In this document: positions 1 through 12,131 of the stretch, piece by piece
Position numbering within the stretch: the first letter of the stretch is position 1
Layout: every line of letters starts with the position of its first letter
Assembly (NCBI RefSeq): GCF_027595985.1
Contig: NC_073304.1
Location: 219,426,000-219,489,999, forward strand
Direction: 5' to 3'
DNA: 64,000 bases
Source of the DNA: Sorex araneus
Lineage: Eukaryota; Chordata; Mammalia; Eulipotyphla; Soricidae
Made by a program: the position numbers and the translations under genes
The notes under the pieces: model-generated
Told to the model about the DNA's origin: nothing
Database searches by the model: none
Seen by the model: the letters and a program-made list of their open reading frames with translations, nothing else

Positions 1-1120
1 CTGAGCACCGCCAGGGGCAGAGCCAGGAGTAACTCCTAGGCATTGCCGGGTGTGACCCAAAAAGCAAAAAAAAAAAAGAAAGAAATCTTCATAACCCCCC
101 ACATTCAGTGATGCAATGGTGGATAGAACTGTGACTCACACTTAATAAGCAAAGCTCTAGGTTAAAGGAGACAACAGAGACACACATATATATTAATTAA
201 AAAAACCCACACACAACGAGGCTATCACTGGGACAATTAAAAACATTAATGAAATTGAAATTTACATATGGCCTTCATATTGGGTATTAAAGTATCAAAG
301 TAATTTCTTGAGAGGGATAACGGCCCTGAGGTTATATAGGAGAACACCTTTGTTCTTGGTAGATCAAACTCAGTATGTATTTAAGGATAAAAGGTCATGG
401 CATCCCCAACTTAACTTCCCAAAAGACAGAGCGGGAGGTGGTGATGGGAGAGTCCCAAGCAAAGATAACAACTGTTAGTAATCAGTGAATCTAGGCAAAG
501 TGTGTCTATTTCTGTCCTACTCTTTCACACCTCCAGTCCTGCTGTGCATGTGTGCTGACATACAGTGTAGGGTGAGTAGCTGACCCGGCCAATTCAGTTT
601 TCAACTTGAGGCTGGAGTATAGTAGATAGGGAGCTTGTCTTGCATGCAGTGGACCTGGGTTTGATCTCCAGCATCCCATATGGTCCCCAAAGCTCTGCCT
701 CCTGAGTTCTGAGTGCAGAGCTACAAGTAACCCTTGAACATCACTGGGTGTAATCTAAAAAGGAAAAAAAAAATTCTAGGTCTTAACCTAAAGCTACAAG
801 TCATTCCTTACTTTCCATAATGTACCTGTAGGTTTGCTTCTGGGAGCTGCATAAGGTCCCCCAAGCACCACCAGGATTGATTCCTGAGCACAGAGCTAGG
901 AGCAAGCCCTGAGTATTGCTGGCATGATCCTAGAGCCATCACCACCACCAACAAAATTATATGTTCCCAATATTTCCACTATGAAAGTGCACTGCCTCCC
1001 TCTTTCCACTGAGAATTACTGCTTTGGAGAGAGGAAGCTCAGTGACAGTGCACTTGCTTCGCCTGTGTGAGGCCATGGTTCAACTGCTAGCACTGCAAAA
1101 TACACATATAATAAAAAGAA
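1..1120. repeat. SINE remnants and AT-rich unique DNA
   Basis: A 3' piece of a sense SINE at 1-82; AT-rich unique DNA at 83-605; an old sense copy at 607-771; a partial body at 840-960; a doubtful head-only remnant at 1,026-1,120. Confidence 0.75.
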
Positions 1121-1194
1121 AACAAAATCTGCTTTGGAGGGCACCTTGTACTAGGTCTGCTCTGAGGGGCAACCATTAAATAGTATAATAGGAT

Positions 1195-1950
1195 GCCTCA
1201 ATTAAAAAAAAAGTCAATCACATCTGCACTTATATGTTCTTCGAAGCACTGTTTACAATAGCCAGAATCTGGAAAAAACCTGAGTGCCCTAGAACAGATG
1301 ACTGGTTAAAGAAACTTTGGTACATCTATACAATGGAATACTATGCAGCTGTTAGAAAAGATGAAGTCATGAACTTTGCATATAAGTGGATCAACATGGA
1401 AAGTATCATGCTAAGTGAAATGAGTCAGAAAGAGAGAGACAGACATAGAAAGATTGCACTCATCTGTGGAACATAAAATAACAGAGTAGGAGACTAACAC
1501 CCAAGAATAGTAAAAATAAGTACCAGGACGTTGACTCCATGGCTTGGAAGCTGGCCTCACATTCTGGGGAAAAGGCAGCTCATATAGAGAAGGGAACACC
1601 AAGTAAAATGTGGTTGGAGGCCACATGGGGGAAGGGGAAAGGGTGATGCGTGCTGAAAGTAGACTAGAGACTGAACACAATGGCCACTCAACACCCCTAT
1701 TGCAAACCACAACACCCAATTGGAGAGAGAGAACAAAAGGGAATACCCTGCCATAGAGGCAGGGTGGGGTGGGGGGAGATGGGATTGGGAGGTGGGAGGG
1801 ATGCTGGGTTTCTTGGTGGTGGAGAATGGGCGCTGGTGAAGGGATGGGTTCTCGAACATTGTATGAGGGAAACACAAGCACGAAAATGTATAAATCTGTA
1901 ACTGTACCCTCATGGTGATTCACTAATTAAAAAATAAATTAAAACAAAAC
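1195..1950 (+). mobile_element. L1 (LINE-1) 3' end: ORF2 C-terminus and 3'UTR
   Basis: The frame at 1,234-1,476 reads like the conserved end of the L1 reverse-transcriptase protein (TIARIWKKPECPRTDDWLKK, YIYTMEYYAAV, MLSEMSQ). A 3'UTR with a G-rich middle (1,765-1,830) follows, ending in an A-rich tail near 1,950. It is 5'-truncated, hence dead. Confidence 0.9.
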
Positions 1951-2159
1951 AAAATCAGTCAGAAAATAAGTAGACAGCGTAATGTACAATAATAAGAAAT
2001 GAACAAAACCAGAATGTTCAAGATAGAACAGTTAAATATAATACTTAATATGACAGAATATGGTGTACTGACTTTAGTGACTTAATAAGGCTATATTGAA
2101 ATATCAAGCTATGTAGAGTGTAAAAGCATAAATAAAATAATGTGAAATTAAAAGTGCCC

Positions 2160-2990
2160 ACAATAGGTTCAGAGAGTGAATACAAGAGTGAATACAAGAC
2201 TCTTGCCTTGCATGCAGCTGGTCCTGTTTGACTCTCCAGGACCACCAGGAACGATCCCTGAGCACAGAGCCAGGATTAAGTTCTGAGCACTGTTTGATTT
2301 GTCCCCCAACCAGAGAAATATATCTACTACATATGTTCGAGTGTCTGCTATTACACTAAGGTCAAAGAACTATAAGCAGCTGTTATATTCAGGTAAACAT
2401 TTCAGTACAATTTAAAAAAAATAATTGGACTTTCTTATAATGTAAATTTTAATAAACTTAAAATAAATTAAACTAATAACTAATAAACTAATAAATTTTA
2501 ATAAACTTAACAAAAAACTTTTAAAACTTAATAATCATGGACAACTGGTATTACTTATTAACCAACAGGAATCAAGTATAAAAAGATATGCAAAATACTG
2601 AAAAAAAATTTTTCGAATGTATTTAGACTAAATACATTTAACTGTATCTAGACTAAAGCAGTTTCTTAGAAATTAGGTCATCTTGATTAAAGGAATGAAA
2701 TAGTAAAATCCAGAATCATACATCGAGGCTGGGGCTCCCGCGCAGTACCCAGGGGCTCAGGGCCACTGCCAGCAATCCTCGACCAACGGGGTTGGAGCAT
2801 CCAGAGATGCTACTGCATGGGCCTGCAGTGCCATCGACCACCAGCTTCACGCAGGGGATGCCCTGGGGTCTCCAAGGCTGGATATACTTGGAACTGCTCA
2901 GGCAACTACACAGTACTGGGTCTAATAGAAGTCCTTCCCTTATCCGCACTCTATCTCCCATTAATTTTCTTTCTCTGAATTTTCTTTCTC
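2160..2990. repeat. Old SINE and AT-rich DNA
   Basis: An old sense SINE at 2,165-2,310, then AT-rich unique sequence to 2,720. 2,720-2,950 shows no repeat or exon that I recognise. Confidence 0.65.
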
Positions 2991-3019
2991 TAAGAAATGC
3001 AATTCTGAATTCTGTTTTG

Positions 3020-3195
3020 TTTTGTTTTGTTTTTTTTTGGGGGGGGTCTCACCCAGCAATGCTCAGGGGTTACTTGTAACTCTTCACTCAGGAATTACTC
3101 CTGGCAGTGGGTACCCTATGGGATGCCGGGGAATGAACCCGGGTGGGCTGCGTGCAAGGCAAACACTCTACCCGTGGTGCTATCGTTCCGGCCCC
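3020..3195 (-). mobile_element. SOR-type SINE, antisense
   Basis: Poly(T)/poly(G) start and full antisense body. AGAAATGCAATTCTG occurs before (about 2,994) and after (about 3,195), a good target duplication. Confidence 0.92.
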
Positions 3196-3463
3196 AGAAA
3201 TGCAATTCTGGTCTGGAGAAATCCCCAAGTGAATGAAAGCACCTGCCTGGCAAGCACATGGTCAGGGTAATCTCTGGTGTCCCGCATGTGCCCAGTGGAC
3301 TCTGCAGCCCGTGATCACTGACAACACCAGCCTTCCCGGAGGCGCTGCAGCCAGGTGTGTGTGGGCCCCAGGGCCAGGAACTGTGACCCCTGGTGAACAG
3401 GTGCGTGAGCGCTGCCAGTGCCCCTCTGTGAATGCCACACACATCACCTGACTGAGGAGCGTG

Positions 3464-3669
3464 GGGCTGGAGTGATAGCACAGCGGGTAGGGTGTTTGCC
3501 TTGCACGCAGCCAACCTGGGTTCGATTCCCAGCATCCCATATGGTCCCCTGAGCACCGCCAGGGATAATTCCTGAGTGCAGAGCCAGGAGTAACCCCTGT
3601 GCAGAGCCAGGTGTGACCCAAAAAAAAGAAAAAAAAGCCCCCAAAACACACACACACACAAAAAAAAAA
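3464..3669 (+). mobile_element. SOR-type SINE with 14-bp target duplication
   Basis: Full-length and close to consensus; the tail is A-rich with a (CA)n stretch. Perfect duplication GACTGAGGAGCGTG at 3,450-3,463 and 3,670-3,683. Confidence 0.95.
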
Positions 3670-3810
3670 GACTGAGGAGCGTGTGGCCCCTGAGGAGGGC
3701 ACCATTGCCAGACTTATGCCAACCTTGGTCAGCACGGCTGACCAAGTTTGCTGATGTTGGCAAACTCAACAACACAGAGAAAAGGAGAGAACGAATAAAA
3801 TAAGAAGATA

Positions 3811-5590
3811 CTTTTGTTTGAGGGCCACAGTCAGCTGTACTCAGGGCTTGCTCCTGGCTCCGCACTCAGGGATCACTCCTGGTGGTTCCGTGCACCTTAT
3901 GGGGTGCTGGACTGAATGTGGATCAGATGTGTGCAAGGCAAGGACCCTACCCACTACACTATCTCTCCGACACGATGGAGAATTTTGTTTGTGGGCCATA
4001 CCTGGTGTGGTATGCAGGACTTATGCCTGGTTCTGTGCTCAGGAATTACTTCTGGTAGTCTTAGGGAGACCATATGGAGTGCCAGGGATTGAACCCAGGC
4101 CAGCTGCAATTAAGGCAAGCACGCTATCTACTGTATTATTGCTCCAGCCTCGGGACAAGATTTTTTTTTTAATGCAATTCTTAAAAATAAATAAATAAAT
4201 AAATGCAATTCCTGGGGGCTGGAGCACTGTCTAATGTAGCTCCAGATTAAATAATAATTAAAAAAATAACAAGAAACAGAAAGTCTATCACTTTCAAATA
4301 TATAGCTATGTAATGTGTCTTAAGTAGAAGTTCAAGGCTAGTAAGAGCTAAATTAATTTGTAATATTGTTTCTTGTTTTTTTCTGGCTACACTGGGATTC
4401 TCAGGGACTAAACCCGGGTCAGCCACATCCAAGGTAAGCATTTATCTCCTGTAGAGCATTTGCCTTGACCTGGGTTTGATTCCTCTGTCCCTTTTGGAGA
4501 GCCCAGTAAGTTACTGAGAATATCCTGCCCACACAGCAGAGCCTGGCAAGCTACACGTGGTATATTTGATATGCCAAAAACAGTAACAAGTCTCACAATG
4601 GAGACGTTACTGGTGCCTACTCGAACAAATCAATGAACACTGGGACGACAGTGTATACATACATACGTATACATATATATATATGTATATATGTATTGCT
4701 TTTTGGGTCACACCCGGCAATGCCTAGATTACTCCTGGCAGTGCTTGGGGGACCATATGGGATGCTGGGAATTGAACCCGGGTCGGCCGCATGCAAGGCA
4801 AATGCCCTACCCACTGTACTATCGCTCTAGCCCCATTTATATAATATTTTAAGTGAGTTCTTTAATATGCCTTAAAACAGGGCCCAGGGAGGTAGTACAA
4901 GCATTAGGGCTCATGCCTTGCATGCACCCGGCCTTGGCTTCAGCCTGGCCCCACCAGGCACTCCCCACCTCCACTGGGTGGGGCCCTGCAGGCCCCCAAG
5001 CATTGCCAGTTATGGCCTCACACTGAACTGCTGACCTGGCTGACCACCTCCAGGAGCTGCCCGGAGGATCCCCCAAGCACCATTTGGAAGAATCTAAGAA
5101 AACAAATCCTAAAAATGCTTTAAAATAACCCTTAATTTTATTCTGTTTAATACACTTTTAAAAGTATTATAGAGCCAGATAGTACAGTGGGTATGACACT
5201 TGCCTTGCACACAGCCAACTGGAGTTCAACCCCCCCCACACCATATAGTTCCCTCAGGTACCACCCGGAGTGATCCCAGAGCACAGAACCAGGAGTAAGC
5301 CCAAAACACTATCAGGTGTGGGTGACCCCCAAATAAATAAATGTAGTACACATAGCACAAAAAATATTTTCCAAGTATTTTTTGAAGTCCAGCAGAAACA
5401 AAGTGTGCATGTGAAGACTAGATGGAAAAAGACGATGATGATGATTTTGGTTTTTGGCCCATGCCCAACAATGCTCAGGACTTACTCCTGGCTCTGCACT
5501 CAGGAATTACTCCTGGTGATGCTGTGGATCGAATCCGAGTCAGCTGCATGCAAATGACCTACCTGTTGTATGATCGCCCCAGCCCCAAGA
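3811..5590. repeat. SINE cluster
   Basis: Older copies: antisense at 3,818-3,973 and 3,985-4,152; antisense at 4,690-4,835; sense at 4,870-5,095 (very diverged) and 5,172-5,335; antisense at 5,445-5,588. The rest is AT-rich. Confidence 0.78.
4440..4655 (+). mobile_element. Second-class SINE, sense copy
   Basis: Truncated head (from 'gtagagcatttgccttgacc') then the private tail; the stem-loop at 4,581-4,612 is base-for-base the same as at 22,471-22,502. Confidence 0.82.
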
Positions 5591-7590
5591 TAAATGAAAC
5601 TTTTAACCTCAGTGATGGATCCATGACAACTCATTACGCACTATCATTTACTCCCCTCCCCCATCATTTCTTAATCTACATATGCTTGAAAATGTTCACA
5701 CCAAAAGAGAAAATAATAAAAAGAGAAACTGGTACTTCAATCAGGTCAGAGATTAGTGATCTCAGAGGTAGTGGAGTTTGAATTATGGTTTTATTGTGAT
5801 TTCGGAAAGGAGTGTGGAAAATAAGAAAGGGAAAAAATATGTGGAAAGCTCGTATTTCAACATGAGAAATATAATTAGGTTCATGTTTGTCTCTTTCTTC
5901 ATCCTTTATAGGAATAAGCAACTGTCCACAAAAACTTGTCCCAATTATTAGGAAAGAATGAAATACACAGAAAAATATTCGCAGATGTGCAAGAATTCAC
6001 AAACTACACAAAAATGTAGTTTTCAGGAACTATACTCTCCTTGCACCAATTTGTTTTTTGGCTTTGGGGCCACACCCGATGATGCTCAGGGCTCTGCACT
6101 CAGGAATTACTCCTGGTGGTTCTCAGAGGATCATATGGGATATCAGGGATCAAACCTGGGTCAGTGGTATGCAATGAAAATGCTCTCCCGGCTGTACTAT
6201 CTCTCCAGCCTCCTTGTACCAATTGTTAAAACGGATGAATACACAGAAAAATACTGATGTGCAAGAATTGAAAAAAAAAAAAACTATAAGAAACTGGAGT
6301 TTTTAGAAACTCTTCTCAGCCCCAGGAACACACCTGTGCCCAGCAGGTATAAAGGCCCTAGATGGTTAGTCCCAGGGCAACCATTTAAGGCTGAATAGTT
6401 CAGAATGCTTTACTAGGGTCCCAAACTTAGTGCCTATCCAAAGGACAACAGAACTGAGAAGAAAACTTCTGTTTTATTGATAGCAACTTGTTTCATGAGA
6501 AGAAAATGTACCCACAGTTAGATCCGTCTTATCTCTTGAATGTTCTACTATGGCAAAATGGCTGAACAGACCTGACCAGTTTCCAAGACAGAAATTCAGC
6601 AATGCAGGTGATCTTGTTTATCAGGAAGCCTGTTGACAATTACCCCAGAATAACTACAACCATCTCTACTACCATATTTTACTATATAATCTTCAGGTTT
6701 TATCAGTTATTTTTTTTTGGGGGGGGGGCAAAAAAAAAGTGATGTGACCATTTTGTGAAGTGCTAAAAGATTTTGTACCAGTATTACTTTTTAAAAAACA
6801 CAATTGTGATTATTACACAGTGAAATATAATACCTATAAAATCCAGGAAAGAGACCAACAATACATAGAAAGTGTCTTCCGAGCTACTGAAGCCAAACTA
6901 AATGCAAAAGACTAGGGGTCAGAGAGATAGTTCAGCAAGGCCTTGCACACCACTGACCCAAGTTCTAACCCCAGCACTGTGTAGTGTCCCCTGTGCATTG
7001 CCAGGAGTGATCCCTGAGCACAGAGCCGGGGGTATGCCCTGTACACCACTGGTTGTGGCCCCAAAGTAAAATAAACTCAGAAGATAATGGAATTTAACCC
7101 CCTCTTTGCAGGCAGCTGCATCCTCTGCATTTGCCAATAACCAAATTCATTTCTGTGCATAGATGAGTTTACTTAAATTGGATCCTTTCAAAAGGCAATC
7201 TAAAATGGAAAAGTGAAATCTCTGTTCTGAGGGAGAAGCCTCTGCTCCCAGTTCTTCAGCCTGCTTACAGGCCGACGCTGCATCTGCGATGCCCAACTGA
7301 CTGCCACTTTCTGAGGATGATGCCAACTGTCTAAGACTCCTTAGATTTGAGTACACAGGTCTTACAGAAATGGCAAGTCCACCATGAGGCAGCAGCGGGG
7401 TCAAGAGGCTGATCCTGGGCCCGGGCCATGGTACAGAAGGTGAGGTGCTCGCTTTGCACGAGGCTTACCTGACTCAATCCCTGGCACCACAGATGGTACT
7501 CAGGTCCCGCCTTGAGCGATCCCTGAGCACCCTGAGCATCAGGTGCAGTAAGTCCTGAGCACCCCCGGGGGTAGGTGGCAAAGAGAAAGC
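5591..7590. repeat. Unique AT-rich DNA with three old SINEs
   Basis: Antisense SINE at 6,053-6,212, sense at 6,915-7,075, and a much diverged sense copy at 7,415-7,590. Nothing else is recognisable at 5,590-6,050, 6,215-6,910 or 7,080-7,410. Confidence 0.7.
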
Positions 7591-7911
7591 AGCAGCAGCA
7601 AGACAACAGAATGCTCCAATTAGGATGAAGCAGCACTGCGGGCGAGGTCATGGCCCAGGTCTCCTTTTTTACTGCCGCATTAACGGCGGAGCTTTGCAAT
7701 AAAATACCAGGACTTTCTGTCTGCACAAATAACTTTTCCTAGAAACAGAGTCTCTCTCGCCATCTACCCTCTGGGACATCCACACACAGCATCAACTTGA
7801 GGGTTTGTTCCTGCAGCATGCGGCAGATGCACTGAAAGACGTTCGCCTCTTAACAACGCATCTGCCCCCCGACTCCTCAGCAGGAGCGTGGCAGCGCCGT
7901 CCATTCTCATG

Positions 7912-7913
<2 letters not shown>

Positions 7914-7951
<38 letters not shown>

Positions 7952-7973
7952 CGTGTGTGTGCGCGTGCGTGTG
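7914..7973. repeat. (TG)n microsatellite, partly (GC/GT)
   Basis: A dinucleotide tract with interruptions. It lies a few bases into the intron that would follow the minus-strand donor at 7,982. Confidence 0.95.
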
Positions 7974-7982
7974 CTCACTCAC

Positions 7983-8060
7983 AGGCTGCATGTTACAGGA
8001 AGAAGCCGAGAGCAGCGATTTCCTTCCAAAAGGTCAGCTGTTTCAGACAGACCAAACAGA
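7983..8060 (-). other. STAT5B: Candidate alternative STAT5B first exon, paralogous to STAT5A exon 1
   Basis: Positions 7,994-8,040 read on the minus strand match STAT5A 48,783-48,829 at 42 of 47 positions with no gap. Weaker similarity continues 5' (TGTTTGGTCT here, TGTATGGTCT in STAT5A). Eleven bp 3' of the match on the minus strand is a consensus donor, CAGCCT|GTGAGTGAG, with the intron starting at 7,982. It sits in the orientation expected for STAT5B. The 5' end is a guess. I recall that an alternative tissue-specific STAT5B promoter has been reported in human; whether this is the same element needs alignment. Confidence 0.65.
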
Positions 8061-8514
8061 GAGCAGCCCGGGTCTGCCAACTTCCCCTCCTGCCTCAGCC
8101 GCTAATGCGCAACAGCGCCTGGTTTCCAGTAAAAGCTCCAAAGAAAAACAAAGTGACTGTGAGACTCAGAGCCGACGCAGCAGAAGCGGCACTGGCGGCG
8201 TCTCACTTGGCTGGGTTTAAGACAACAGGCGCACGGGAGGGCAACTGTTTTTTGAGGACCACTGGACTTACTGGGGCCCTCGATATGAGGGAAAGGACAA
8301 GACTAGAACCATCCGAGACTTCAAATGTTCCAAAGTCTCCACCTGAAAAGAAAATGGCATTTTGGCTACAGTAAGTGTGAAAACATACAAGCTTTTCTCT
8401 TCTCCAATCAAAGTCAAATCAGTTTTCCAACATGCAAAGGCACTAGAAAGGTTCACGGCTGACAGTACTATCAAAGAACATACGTCACGGAGCTAATTTC
8501 TTATATGTACATTT

Positions 8515-8655
8515 TTTTTTCCTGTGGGGGAGCACACTCAGTGGTGCTCAGAGATCACTCCTGGCAGTGCTCGGGGGACCACAGGAGTGCTGGGGAATCA
8601 AACCCGGGCCGGCCCTACACCTGCAAGGCAGGTGTCCACCTAGGCTCCGGGAGCT
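8515..8655 (-). mobile_element. Diverged antisense SINE
   Basis: 'agtggtgctcagagatcactcctggcagtgctcgggggaccac' is the antisense body; the head is incomplete. Confidence 0.8.
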
Positions 8656-9755
8656 CACTTCCTAGGTGAGACGTGCAGAAAAGACTACTACAAACAAGAA
8701 GAAAGGAAAAAGGAGAGAAACCATCCTTTCAAACCTCGTGCAGGGAGTCACCCTTTGCAGCTCTGGCATGGAAACAGAGCACTGGCACACAGCGCTCCTT
8801 TAAACTAAGTGTCCACACAGTCTTGGGGGGAGGGGCAGGAGGAGGAAGAGGAGGAGGAGGAGGAGGAGAATGAAGACTTGCTCTCTTAACCCCATCGCCT
8901 TCTGACTGACACACAGCCGAGACAAGGCGAGGCGGGGCCTTTGGGAAGTCTCTGGAGGCCCCGTGCGTGCGGCTTCTCCTCCTTTTCAGGGTGTGGCGGC
9001 CAGAGACAGGGCTCCGAGAGAGACAAGCTCTCGCTCACTCTCACACACTCCCATCGTCAAAAACTTCTGGCTTTGATGACAGGGAGTGTGCAACCCCGAG
9101 TGTGGGGGGAGCAGCCTTGTGTGAAAGGCAGATAGTCTGGGGTGGAGGGGAAATCGTGCCACTTTGTTAAATATGCTAATCAGCTTCTGCTACCCGCACT
9201 GGCAACTGTTTCGTGTCGGAAATAAAACACGCTACTAGATAGCGCAGCCTTTCCGACTCTGAATCATGAAAGCTTCAAGACCAGCAAGGACCAGCCTGGG
9301 GGAGGAGAAGAAAGAGTGGACGCGGGCGTGGGGAGGGTGACAGGAACGAAGGTGCTAAGAAACATCCGCAGGGCTCACGGACGCACCTCAAGCCCTTGCA
9401 AGGATGGCAAGGGAGAGGCCGGGAGGGAGAAACCCAGCCCCGCGCTCTCCAGCCACAGCTGAGCGCGGGGACGGTGAAACACTGGCAACAGCTGAAGATG
9501 AATTCAAAACCAGCCGTGCCCAGGGTGCGGTGTGGCTGCACGCCTCTGGTGGAAAGGGTCAGGAACGGCAGACGCTGGAACAGCCCTGCTCGAGGGGGCA
9601 AATGGGCTTCAGAACTAGGAAGCTCCCAGAGCCCCGCAGCGAGGAGAGGAAGCTGAGAACAGCCCTGTCAGCCCTGCGCGGCTACCTTCACCTTCCTCGT
9701 GCCCAGCATTTCCTTCCTGGAACCCCTTAGTTAACCGGGTCGTTCCTGACCATGA
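8655..9755. other. Unique sequence, moderately GC-rich
   Basis: No recognisable repeat except a (GGA)n run at 8,838-8,868. A TTCCTGGAA site lies at 9,714-9,722. No coding exon seen. Confidence 0.5.
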
Positions 9756-11640
9756 TACTCGTGGGTCAGGCCTGCCCCGGGAGGGCCGCGGCTTCTTTGC
9801 AAGTGGGAGGCTACGAGTTCGACCCTTGGTACTGCCTGAGCACAGGGTGCTGGGCCCCCTTGGGAGCTCGGCGGGTGGCGAAGCACGGCGACTGTGGTCA
9901 GGAGTGGGAGCCCCACAGTGCGACCCCCCAGAAGTCACAACAGCAGCAGCTGTAGGGAGGGGAGGGGAGGAAAAGTAGGCTGCTCGGTGGTCAAAGCTTC
10001 CAGTGAACTAACACCAACGCTGGCTCAGAGATACAGGAAAACACGCGTTTGAAAATCCCAAACCGCTTTAAATGGGACACAGCTCCCGACGGGGTCAGAG
10101 ACCAGCAGCAACACCACCATGACGACAAACGTGCACACAAGCTGAGGAAGCCATCTCTGAGGTTTGGCGGTTCCTCTTCGCTGCTCTAAATCAATCAGAA
10201 ATCAGCAAACAGCTGCGGATCGTAAAAGAGAATGGGAGGAGAATGACGAGAACTGCTCTGAGGGTGGGCAACCTTCCAACAAGGCCAGGGCCTGGTCCTG
10301 ACCACGGCGGTCAGAATGCGCACTGAGACATTTCCTATAAGAGGCAGCAGGGCGCTTCCCCGGCTGACAGCCGCTTCCAAATCCCTCAGGGTTCCTGCAG
10401 AAACATCGTCTCTCACAGAAGGGACAACTCCCGTGAGAAGACGACTAGTGAAAGATTCCAGGGGACAAGATGTGGACAGTAAAGGAGGCTTCAGTCAGTC
10501 CCTGGAAAACCGTTTACATTATACCAAGATGAAAAACCAGCTTTCCTAAGGCTGGTGGCCACATAAAGTGAGGGGTAAGGTGTAAACAATAAATAACCAT
10601 GAGAAATGACAAGCACAATCATGACAGATGACACTATGCAACTATGCGCAGTTTCATTTCACATCAGCTAGGTCATCTGGTTCACCCTGTCCTGACACTA
10701 AGGAGTAGTTTCCCTGGGGCTGGACAGACAGGGATCCCCAGTCCTCCTCTGGTCCCCAGAGCCCCGTCAGGACTGATCCCTGAGCACAGAGCCAGGAGGA
10801 GACCACCTGATGTGCCCCCCCAACCCCCTCAAAAAATGTAATTAAAATAGTTACTCTATGAGGAAGACAAAAAAAGTATGAGCACAATATTTGTATCTTA
10901 TGTCTCTTACCGCTTTGATCATCCCATCTGAAGTGGATATATGCTTTAACACATGGGATGTTTGACCTCTTTAGAAAAACGAACAAGGACAACACTGAGT
11001 TTTCTCTGTTGCTCAACCACCAAAAAGTAAGCTATCAAAGGGCCGCAACCGGCTCACACTCATTTTGAAAGCTTCAGCGCACTGTGGAGTTGAGCAAGTC
11101 CCACTGCAACACGACTCAGAAACGAGAGGAGCGGAGCATCACTGCTTGGGAAACATCTGCACGGAACGAACACGGGGAGCTGGTGCCGGGCGCGGCCTGC
11201 TGAGGCCCACCTGTGTCAGGGCAGACAGCTGGCCCAGCGCAGGAGAAGTAACTGGAGGTCCGCGGCTCACCACAAAGCACCACCGGAACCAGCCCAACGA
11301 GGCCCCTCCAAGTTGAACACGGCGAGCTCACCATGGATTCCTGGGGGGAGGGAGCCCACCTGAACCCCAGGTGGCGACTGATACAGCCTCCACTTTTTAG
11401 GGGAAGGGGCACCCACATGGTGCTCAGGAGATCTGGGAGCCCCTTACAAGATTTTTAGCCGAACTGCTGGATGGATGGTTCAAGGGGCGGGAGGTGTGGC
11501 TCTCCTCGGGCCCCAGGACTGCACCTCGGTGTCTGGTGAGGGGCGTGGGGGGGGGGCATATGGTGCCAGAGCGAGACACATACAAGGCGTGCACCTTTAC
11601 CCCCGGACCACCTCTCTGCCTCCACAACATCTAATCTAAG
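9756..11640. repeat. Unique sequence with old SINE pieces
   Basis: Diverged sense SINE at about 9,765-9,920, sense copy lacking most of the head at 10,717-10,835, antisense remnant at 11,415-11,630. 9,930-10,715 and 10,840-11,415 hold nothing I can name. Confidence 0.6.
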
Positions 11641-12130
11641 GATATCAACAGCTGCTCATGCAGTAAAGATTCTGGGTTAAAAAAAAAATAAATAAATACA
11701 ACTTGATAAGACCTTCATGTTACCCAAAGATCCTTTTTTGTAAAGGGAAATGGATGGGAGGTCAGTCATTTCCTTCAAGATGTTATTTTTGACACTGTGG
11801 AGATCATTAACTTGAATCCTCAGTACAGGAATAATGAGCCTGAATCATAGAGATATGGTGACGGAGGTTTTTGACTCATCACGGGTGCTAATCAAAGGAA
11901 ATATAATTGCAAAGCTGTACTATTCCGTAAACATCATGCCAGGTGTTGTAAGTGCTTGAATACCCGCTGCTGCGATTTCATCGAGAAGCGCGTGAAATGA
12001 GGCGGCGTAAGGCAAGCTGGGATTCTAAAGAGAAAGGACCTTTTCTTTATGCACACTATGTTTTCTTTCCTTTAATCACATCTCAAGGAAGTTGAATACG
12101 AAAGAAAAGCATTCATCAACAATCCCCTTC
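11640..12130. other. Unique non-repeat block in STAT5B intron 1 (candidate conserved non-coding element)
   Basis: No repeat match. CpGs persist at 11,985-12,008 inside otherwise AT-rich DNA. No credible reading frame. Regulatory function is only a guess. Confidence 0.35.
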
Positions 12131-12131
12131 T

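Larger units (their letters stand above)
7590..8515. other. Unique, CpG-retaining block around the STAT5B alternative exon
   Basis: No SINE or L1 in this stretch apart from a (TG)n tract. CpGs are kept (for example 'gccgacgcagcagaagcgg' near 8,171), unlike the surrounding intron. A TTCCTAGAA STAT-type site lies at 7,736-7,744. A promoter or enhancer role is inferred. The frames of 110-189 codons here run through the microsatellite and are not credible genes. Confidence 0.5.

Noticed and set aside
96..200. Endogenous retrovirus or DNA virus sequence anywhere in the window
   Set aside because: No LTR pair, gag/pol-like frame or primer-binding site recognised; the only reverse-transcriptase-related protein traces are L1.
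2663..2671. TTCTTAGAA here and TTCTGAGAA at 30,848-30,856 as STAT5 sites
   Set aside because: Isolated in AT-rich intron and expected by chance about once per 4 kb; nothing ties them to a promoter.
7805..8374. 189-codon frame around the alternative STAT5B exon
   Set aside because: Includes a CVCVCV microsatellite translation; the real signal here is on the opposite strand and non-coding.
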